Assembly (NCBI GenBank): GCA_036186865.1
Contig: AP025055.1
Coordinates: forward strand, 3,720,943 to 3,784,942
Direction of reading: 5' to 3'
DNA length: 64,000 nt
Source: Eustoma russellianum
Taxonomy: Eukaryota; Streptophyta; Magnoliopsida; Gentianales; Gentianaceae
Numbering within the stretch: position 1 is the stretch's first letter; every line of letters begins with the position of its first letter. Shown here piece after piece: positions 56,249 to 64,000 of the stretch. The translations under genes and the position numbers were made by a program. The notes beneath the pieces are model-generated. The model was given only the letters and a program-made list of their open reading frames with translations. It made no database searches and was not told where the DNA came from.

Positions 56249-57720
56249 CTAATACACCGAAAACGCCCTTATGCTTGGATGTCGAGGGAATATGGTATTG
56301 GTGCCACTTATGTTTCTCAAGATTTTGGCTGAATGATAAAGTATGTAATCTCATTAATGCAGATGGAGGATGAAATATTTCTATGGAATATGTAATCTCA
56401 TTAATGCAGATGGAGGTTGAAAGGAGTATCAGTTCGGTCTATCCTTTGGAAATTGAAGGTACCAGAAAAGGTTGAAGTATTTCTATGGAGGGCTGCAGTA
56501 GATGCCTTGTCATCAATCAAAACTAAGAGAGGTACAAATGTTGAGTTCAAGTGTGCATATAGTGATGTGGAAGGGGATGATTTAATGCTTATGTTCATCC
56601 CGTGTGTTTGATGGACAGGTCTGGGCACTAGCACACTTGTCCTCCTGCATTGCTTTGCAAGATCAGAAAAATGTTGGATCCTAGACATCATGATAAACCT
56701 GCAGGATGAGAAAGCAGAACCCTTTCCCATTTTTTGGTCTCTGTGGACTGCGAGGAATAAGAGAATTTATGAGGGACGTTCATCGACCCCCATCATTATG
56801 GTTAACGTGGGGCTTAAATATTTGGATGAATATAAGAGGGCTGGGCAAATCAATAGTGCAGAGTCATGTACGGGCTTATTCAACCCACCGGATTCTTCCG
56901 CCTCCAGAATATGTTAAACCGCGCTGCTATATATTCCACTGGTAAAATTTGTGGAGCTGGTGTGAGAAACGATATAGGAGACTTCCTGGCTGCAAAAACC
57001 CAGAATTGGCTGGGGTGTTTATGATGCTGATGAGGCTGAGACTTGGGCTCTGCTTATGCTTGCAAGGTGGTTAGCTGAGCTGGGAATGCAATACCGATGC
57101 TGAAACTCCCAAGTGTAAGCAGGTCCGCATTTGCTTTGCTGATAAATGAGGCAAGGGAAGTTCTTTCAGAGAATGGAGAATGGGCATGCTCAATGGGTCA
57201 GACCGTGCTGCAAGAATACAGCTCGTATTCTTGCTATGCAGGCTAAATCAGTGAAGGAATGATTCTGGAGGGAATTTAACGAGTTGAATGCTGGAACTGA
57301 AAGAGTTGGGGGGAGCACTCGTGATTTAGGTGGCTTCTGTCTCCACATGGCTTCGTGAAGATTAATACAGTGCAGCTCTGGGTTGCGAACATAATGGAGG
57401 AATAGAAATGGTGATCGGAGACAGTGAGAGCAGCTTCATTGCAGCGGAAACAGAAGGGTGGCAGCAGAGGTACAACATAGAGGTTATAGAAGCAATGGCG
57501 GTGAATACTGCTTGCAAATGATGCAGGCAGCTGAATCTGATGCTCTGCCTGTGGTCAACATGTGCAACTGCATGAAGGAGATCAGGTCGCCGGCAGGCAT
57601 ATTCATTGAAGACGCACGAGTTTTGATGCATAGCTGTAATTGAAGTGGATGGATTCCCAAAAACCTCACTGAAGCGGCTCATGCTTTGGCTATTCATGCC
57701 AATTAGAGAACTACTGTTGA
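56249..57720 (+). mobile_element. LINE 2, right part (zf-RVT and RNase H-like region)
   Basis: SILWKLKVPEKVEVFLWRA (about 56435-56490) is the conserved zf-RVT-type block of plant LINEs. WSLWTARNKRIYEG then LKYLDEYKRA follow (about 56735-56840), then RNase H-like pieces (GKICGAGVRNDIGDFLAA near 56945, DADEAETWALLMLARWLAEL near 57030). A second RNase H-like stretch (about 57380-57600) follows. Many stops and frameshifts. It continues 37043-37389 after the gypsy insertion. Confidence 0.78.
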
Positions 57721-58269
57721 CTGGATCCCCATTCCCGCCCCCCCTCCGCCACCCCCACCCCACCCCAAGACAACTTATTAAGTCAATTTGTGTTCAACTG
57801 CCTTAAAAAGGCAGTTTCTACAGGGACAGGTTCTTCTACTGTTTCTTTGAGAAAGAATAACTACTCAAGTATGAAGAAAAGATTATCCAATGAAAAGAGT
57901 ATAAACAAGCCAATAATACAATATAGAAAGCAAGCTCACACTTACAAACAATTGAAGAAAAAAATTATTAAACATATGGTTTGAACCGTTGACCTCCAAC
58001 AAATACAAATGCAAATCCCAGGCAAACTCAGGCAGGCCTCAGTTACCACTGAAATAGGGTAAAGTTTACCTTCATTCATAAGCAATGACCAGAGAGTAGT
58101 TTCATTGTGCTCAAAGTCACCAGAAAATAGTTTGATTGTGCTCAAAGAAAGCAATAACCAGACAGTAGCTTTATTGTTGTAAAAGAGTAACTTCTACTAG
58201 TTCCAATAACTCTGACCAGAAAAAAATAAAAGAGAAAAGGTGAAAGGACATTGGCAGTTGCACTTGATA
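57721..58269. other. Spacer downstream of the host gene
   Basis: A C-rich stretch at 57728-57770, then AT-rich DNA. A unit of roughly 60 bp (AGCAATGACCAGAGAGTAG / AGCAATAACCAGACAGTAG) is repeated twice at about 58080-58165. No gene recognised. Confidence 0.55.
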
Positions 58270-58480
58270 TATATCTCACATACCCATACCTTGGAAACAC
58301 ACAGAGGTTGTTTCCTGATGACTCATAATGAAAATTGCGTCAAGCTGTGTCGATGAACTGCTAATTCACAATATAAGAATCGCAGCCAGTTTAGTGAGTC
58401 ATTTTGCTTTATTCCATCATAGTCCGAAGTCAAAGAAGAGTATGTCCTTGACTCCATTAGAAATGGAAAGTTATTGCAGT
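58270..58480 (+). repeat. Non-coding segment duplicated at 18375-18575
   Basis: Shares CATAATGAAAATTGCGTCA and TTTAGTGAGTCATTTTGCTT with the copy beside the CACTA element. It lies about 380 bp past the stop codon of the minus-strand endoglucanase gene. Confidence 0.8.
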
Positions 58481-58856
58481 GGTTTAATTTAAACAAAATC
58501 ACTTACCAAAAAAATAAAATAAAATAAACAAAATCAGGGCTCAAACTTTTCAGTACTTCTGACAATATATCAAGATAGGTTCCACCCATATACACACATA
58601 CAAGCTATGCGTATCACAATATTCACTAAATAAAGACATGCCCTTGTTTTCTTTTTGCATACAGCTTGACTGCTTTCACCCTCAAGATCCAGGTAAGCTG
58701 TATTCCAACTGTTGATGAACTTCTCCATCTTCTACACTGAATTAAACTCTGTTATCTTCAATGTCAATCAAGGGCACAACAGCATCAAAATCTTGTAGCT
58801 ATGAGTCAACACAAGGCAATGAAAGGATGTTCGTCAGCATCACTATTAGGCGGATT
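58481..58856 (-). other. Probable 3' untranslated and downstream region of the endoglucanase gene
   Basis: No coding signal; directly follows the stop codon on the minus strand. The 3' end of the transcript cannot be placed from sequence alone. Confidence 0.45.
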
Positions 58857-61800
58857 CTATGGTTTCCAAGGCGCTGGAGGAGGCGGTGCAACTGGGAACA
58901 TAGGTGGGATTGCAGAAAATATGGTGTTCTTGTCAATTCTAACGCTCTTCTCACCCGAGAGCGCGACAAGTGCAGCAACAAGGCCAGCATTGCCTGCTAA
59001 GGTAGGCTCTGTGTAGTTGTAATTCCCACGGACGTCATGGAAACCATCAAACTTATCAGGTCCAGCAACCATTGCTCCAACAATAGTATTGGGATTTGGC
59101 TTTGGCGTATCCCTCCATTTATATCCTCCCTTGCAGTTGTACTTGATTTTGTTTTTAGGGATTGATGCAGCTCTGTGGTGGACATGTTTAGGATAATGAT
59201 TGCCAAAACCAACAATGTAGCTCATCTTTCTTGGGTTTTTCCCCAGGATATATGAAATCTGAAAAACAAAAAGAATAGATGTCAGTTGGTGTGACCAAAT
59301 ATTGGAGTATAAGAACACACAGAATCAAATATTAGCAACGCAAATTTTAAAATGGTCGAGGATTAGCAGGCAAGTATTCCCGTAATTACTTCTTAATCAA
59401 TAAAAGAAACACGAGTTGGGATAAGTTATTGATAGCAATGTTCACTGTGTATGTAAATTTTACCAAGTAACTAGACTGTCCATCCACAGCTGAAAGGTGA
59501 AGGCAACCAAGAAGGATTGTGAAATACTATCACATGAAGTAATAAGTTGACTTGGTGTAACAGATTCATGTTTACTTTAATAGGTGCACGAGCACTTGTT
59601 ACATATACCAATCCTGACTTGCAGCGGTTATAACAATTCACTATGCAAGGAAAAGAACAAAAGACAATACTCCGAGCAGATCAAGATCAAGTGTCTTGCG
59701 TGGAAAAGAGTTTCATGCCTGGGTTTGAGCGAATTTACGCAATTCATCAGTGGAGTAGAAATTGGGTCCACACTCCCATCCAGGAGTATCAGCAGCTTCA
59801 AGATAGTCGCTGAACAAAGTGGCCAAGAATGCGGCATTGACTACATACTGAAGAGGCTGAGGTCTTCCATGATTCAATTGGATTAAGCCTCCTAAAAGCA
59901 ACATGATAGAAAAACTTGATCAGATCCCAGCGGGAGACTAAATCACACGAATATCCTTGTAATGATCAGAAAAAACTTACCTCTTGTTCTGTTGAACGAG
60001 GTGAAGTATGGCAGGTATGAGCACATGACGATGCCTGATTGATTGTGGAAGGTTCTCAGGATTTCTTCGTAAGGATAACCCGGGCCCAAAAATAATCTTA
60101 AACGGGTGAGAAGCACCTAAAGAGGAAAAAGATCAATTTTTTCAGCAGTTTACAAGCCCGTTCAAGATACTATTATCAATGGGTACAGAAAGCTTGGTAA
60201 CATGTGAGTTTATGCTCACAACAGGCCTTTTTTTTTCCCCTCTTTTTGCAAGTAAGCTCACAACAGTTGAAGGGAAGAGCATAAAAAAATGCTTCAGAAA
60301 AAGGGAAACAATTTCAAGACATACAGCTTTTAGTTTCAAGATATTCATTAAAGAGATAAGCTAGTTATAAGACGTTCAGTTCAGTACAAAGTAAAGCTAA
60401 TAGATGGAACCTACAAGTCCTCCCGAAAGAGGGGGAAAAGGATCACCAGGGATTACTAACTACTAGTAATGGGTTTCTTCAACTATAATATCCACACAAT
60501 CAGGAGAAAGCATGGCATATATGAATGCTAGACAAGTGAGAAACTTCATGAACTTACCTGAGCGCCGGCAAGCTTATTATCCCAGCTGAACACACCATAA
60601 TCTGGACCACCCCAGAAAGCACCAGCATGCTTTGCAATACCAGGAGTAGTAGCCAGCGAAAGATATGATGAGTTACCGGTGGCATAGTACAACCAGGCAG
60701 CACCCCATACAAATTCATCCCAATAACTGGTTGAATTATAGAAATTTTCAGCATCGGCACCGACACTGTACCTGCCACGCTGCGACCTTGAGAACTGAAA
60801 CAGGGCTCTGGCACCATGCACAAGTTTTGAAGAATATGCCTTGTCGTCTTTGAATACGATCGAGGCAGAGGCCAATGCAGCAGCCATTTCGGCAGCAAGA
60901 TCTGAACAGCCACTGCATTGAGCTACAGGCCGATCGTAATCAATGTCCTCTGGACGCATCCAACAGGTGTGGTCATTTGGAGTTTCCTCCTTATCCTTAC
61001 CCCCAGATCCCACCTGTCAGATAAAAGGAATAAGTATTATTTAAGGAATTGTCTAGAAGATATTTGGGAAATTCCCACAGGAAGAATGAAGACCGAATGA
61101 TAACTCTGTACACAAGATCATAAGAAGTTGGCAGATTCAGGCAGCTTACTTCGATAGTTCAGTTGGCATACCGCATAAGCAAAATTTCATAAATCTCTCG
61201 AACAGTTTTTGAGGGGTAATATTCTCAAACTTAATGCACAGTAAAAGGACATGCAAGTTTTACATCAGATCTGCATGTTGGAAAACTAACCTGCGCTGCA
61301 AGCCGGTCTACAGTATCAGCAGAAGAATTGAAGCACTTCAGAAAGTAATCTGTTCCCCATTTAATTATCTCCTTCACATGGTTGAGCTCCCCAGCGGCTT
61401 CGAACTTTGAGCTGTATTCGATCACACTCCAACTCAACATTGTCATCGCGAAAGATTGAGGAAAATGGAATTTAATGGCGTCTCCAGCATCGTAATAACC
61501 ACCCACCAAATCCTTAATCGTTGATGAAACATCAGATTTCCCATCATTTAAGCAAGAGTTCCCTCTCCATGACACATTATTATGTTTGGGCAATTTTCCA
61601 GCTGACAAAACCAAATCAGAAAATATGAAGTTCAGAAAGACCAAAAAAATAAGAAGGAATAGGACAAAATTTTGATTTACGGGGAATCAAGATAAGCACT
61701 CCGACAAACAGTGATATTCAATATTTATTGAAAATTTAATTTCAGAATTATCAGATCTAAAGTCAAACGAACAAGCACACAAGATAATGTACAATAAAGG

Positions 61801-63444
61801 AATACAATAATGCTGGATCCCAGTTGACATCCACACAGGCTGCTTTCCTTGTTAAATTATAGTAGCATTTAATGCTTGAAAATCCTAGTTGTATCAAAGA
61901 ACACATCAGTCTACGGCAGTCTGAACAGAGTCAAAAGCACCATCCTTTGCTACATCCATTAGTCCATCTGACTTAATTTTATAAAGAACATATCCAAGGA
62001 TCATGAAAATGCCATGATCCCAGTTGACTGGTTTGCCAAATGTGATTTTTTATTTAATGGATGCATCATATAACACCACAGGATTCATACCATTGATATA
62101 CGGGGAATCAAGATAAGCACTCAGACAAACATTGCATTCTTGATCTATTTGAATTTATTTCCAGAAAAGTCATATCCCAAAAGTCAAACGAACAAGCACA
62201 TAAAACAATATACAACAAGGCATACAATAATGTGATGATCGCAGTTGAAATCTAGACAGGCTTCTTTCCTTGTTAAATTATATTTTGCATATAATAATTG
62301 ACATTTTCAATGGTAGCAAAGAATACGTCAGTTCTCAATAGTTTGAACAGAGTCAATGTACCATGCTTTGATACATCTGTTAGTTTAATAAAGAACATAT
62401 TGAAGGATCACGAAAATGTCACGATCCCAGTTGACTGGTTCACCAAATATGAATTCTTATTTATTGGATGCATCATAGAACAAGAAAAGATTCATATCAT
62501 TGATACACAGGGAATCCTGATAAGCATTTAGACAAACATTGATATTCTTGATTTATTGAAAATTAATTCCAGAAAAGTCAGATCCAAAGTCAACATACAA
62601 GCACATAACACAATGTCCACCAAAGGAATACAATGATGTGATGATCCCAGTTGACATCTAGACAGGCTTCTTTCCTTGTTAAATTACAGTTTGCATTTAA
62701 TAAATAATATCCTCAATGGTATCAAAGAACACATCAGTCCACGGTAGTCTGAACAGAGTCAAAAGCACCATCCTTTGCTACTCCTATTAGTCCATCTAAC
62801 TTAAGTCACATATCCAAGGATCACGAAAATATCATGATCCAAGTTGACTACCTCGCCAAATGTGACATCTTTTTTATTGGGTGCATCATATAAAAACACA
62901 AGATTCACACCATCCACATACATTCACATCCTAGATACATCTAGCTTAATAGATAAGCAAAGAATCTAACTTTATCATGTCAAGAAACAAACCAAAAATA
63001 CAAGCAGATCTGAATTAAATGCAAACAGATAATAAAAGAATATGTAGAAATGAAGATTTACTCACAACGTTGGGCATTAAAAAACATAAGGGCTTTGCGG
63101 AGCGCCACGGTATAGTTATCAGGCGGCGGCGGGTGGTGGTGGTGGCGAGGAACCGTCTTGACAATCAATGTTATGAACCCAACTAGCAGCCCAGCAGCCA
63201 AAATTGAACCCAGAACCCAAACAAAGAGCTTCCTGCTAACAATTATGCAACCCAGATCCACATATCTCTTTTTCTTCTGCTCACCAGGACCTAAAAGCCA
63301 ACTTTGCTGAGTTTCGTCAAGTGTCCTAGAAATAGCTGCCCTGTCAAAATCTTGTAGATTTCTGCTCCTATCATCATCTGTAGCTGAATCTCCAGCATGA
63401 ATCTCCAAAGGTCCTCCCCATGGATCTCTTCCGTACATACTCAT
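58857..63444 (-). CDS. KOR1: KORRIGAN-type membrane-anchored endo-1,4-beta-glucanase (GH9)
   Basis: Six exons on the minus strand: 63444-63066, 61601-61291, 61013-60558, 60116-59981, 59891-59719 and 59258-58857, giving 618 residues with frame kept at every join. The cytosolic N-terminus (MSMYGRDPWGGPLE) has a dileucine (50-51) and a YVDL motif (61-64), both known trafficking signals in this class. One membrane helix spans about 73-95, so it is a type II membrane protein. The GH9 domain shows DAGD (164-167), CWMRPED (247-253), HVHHR (510-514) and YNYTEPTLAGN with the likely acid Glu569; the end is Pro-rich. Known members act at the plasma membrane and Golgi/TGN with cellulose synthase in primary walls. 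ATG 63438 is an alternative start. Intron 5 is GC-AG. The symbol is by family resemblance. Confidence 0.95.
59259..59718 (-). other. GC-AG intron 5 of the endoglucanase gene
   Basis: The exon ends CAAACCCAG and the intron starts GCATGA. The acceptor is TTTTTCAG before ATTTCATATATCC. The join restores FAQTQISYILGKNPR, the expected family sequence, and there is no GT near the junction. Confidence 0.75.
61681..62935. repeat. Tandem triplication of a ~415-bp unit in intron 1 of the endoglucanase gene
   Basis: Three diverged copies start near 61681, 62102 and 62509, each with GGGAATC..GATAAGCA, then AGTCAAACGAACAAGCACA-like, GATCCCAGTTGACATC-like and TTCCTTGTTAAATTA blocks in the same order. The intron is 1464 bp, most of it made of these copies. 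Confidence 0.85.
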
Positions 63445-63774
63445 TTTCACTTAAAATTCCAGTAAGCAGGTATTCTTGATTGTGGAGATTATGCAAGAAA
63501 GATGGATTTTGAGCTTGAAGATATATGTGCATATATATTTAAGTGGAGGTGTTGCAAGGAATTAAAGTATTTGGTGGATGGTGTTGACGTCTGTGCTAAT
63601 GGACAAGGACAGCCAAGCTGTCTAGTTAGAAGTAAAATTATAATTTCACCTGTTGGTAGGAAAATGCGAAATCCATCGTCATGTTTTTCCATTGCCCCAG
63701 TTCTATAGAGTTTTATAGAGGATGTAAATCAGATGTCTATCGACTTTTTGGGTTGGTGAGACTGCACATGAGGA
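63445..63774 (-). promoter_or_regulatory. 5' leader and proximal promoter of the endoglucanase gene
   Basis: Sequence before the ATG reads GGAATTTTAAGTGAAA, a favourable context with A at -3. A TATA-like TTAAATATATATGC on the minus strand lies near 63530-63542, about 90 bp upstream. The transcription start is not known. Confidence 0.4.
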
Positions 63775-63935
63775 TCCATACAAGGTGTTCTTATAAACTA
63801 ACAGAAGTGGAACAATTGCCCCCTACAGACTAGCAGAAGTAGAGCACACATACTGCAATTGTCTCCGGATTCGAACCGTTGCCTTCTTAGTAGCAATTCT
63901 CAACCTGAGTTGGTGAAATAGCAGAAAAATCTCCT
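63775..63935 (-). mobile_element. tRNA-derived SINE, copy 4, partial (minus strand)
   Basis: On the minus strand, B-box-like GGTTCGAATCC (63867-63877), flanked by sequence matching the 19203-19450 copy (AGTAGAGCACACATACTGC against AGTAGAGCATACATACTGT). The 3' half is not recognisable. Confidence 0.6.
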
Positions 63936-64000
63936 CTAGTTTAAAATTTAACCATAACTAATTCATTTCATCCCAAAACCTAAATGGTTTACTCCTTTTC

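Noticed and set aside
57362..57763. Minus-strand frame of 133 codons near the right LINE end
   Set aside because: The plus strand has RNase H-like LINE remnants in the same place, so the minus frame is a shadow.
1..64000. tRNA or rRNA genes
   Set aside because: Box-like motifs occur only inside SINE copies, and no cloverleaf or rRNA block was recognised.

Overview
This is a window of nuclear DNA from a flowering plant, most likely a eudicot. It holds one intact host gene near the right end and about 57 kb of transposable elements in several layers. The organism call rests on the plant-specific element types (CACTA, Tat-like, SIRE-like, tRNA-derived SINE, plant LINEs), short GT-AG introns, AT-rich intergenic DNA, and a KORRIGAN-type membrane-anchored endoglucanase. 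Nothing points to a particular species.

Layout, left to right. 1-6567: a Ty3/gypsy Tat-like element without pol. It has a cut-off 5' LTR (1-421), a gag remnant, a 63-bp minisatellite, a broken four-exon gene on the opposite strand, and a complete 3' LTR (5746-6567). 6568-8022: AT-rich spacer with an (AC)n(AT)n microsatellite. 8023-18374: a complete 10.35-kb CACTA (En/Spm) DNA transposon with CACCAC-type ends and a 3-bp ATA target duplication. It carries a TNP2-type transposase gene broken by one stop codon, an intact five-exon Transposase_24/TNPA-like gene, and two related small genes on the opposite strand set among arrays of a GCGACGA-type motif. 18375-22503: spacer with SINE, MITE and foldback copies and a LINE fragment. 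22504-27848: a decayed Ty1/copia element inserted in that LINE. 28237-28490: another SINE. 29216-30019: an old LTR remnant.

30020-57720 is one old LINE split by two insertions. The first is copia element 2 (30832-37037, target duplication GAAGC). The second is a CRM-like Ty3/gypsy element (37390-56248, target duplication CTAAT), which itself contains an 11.5-kb SIRE-like copia element 3 (44263-55774, target duplication CCTTT) inserted next to its primer-binding site. The order of events is therefore LINE, then copia 2 and gypsy, then copia 3, and by-eye LTR divergence agrees for the gypsy/copia 3 pair.

58857-63444 (minus strand) is the only recognisable host gene: a six-exon GH9 endoglucanase of the KORRIGAN class, with intact frames throughout, one GC-AG intron and a tandem triplication in intron 1. 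A non-coding segment just downstream of it has a diverged copy about 40 kb away, directly abutting the CACTA element.

The best candidate for something undescribed is the pair of small antisense genes in the CACTA element. Each has a basic N-terminus, a proline-rich linker, a predicted coiled coil and a closing SDDE tail, and each sits beside a block of the element's own repeat motif. The Tat-like element's spliced antisense gene and hairpin minisatellite come next. All reading of function is from sequence recognition by eye; no database search was run.
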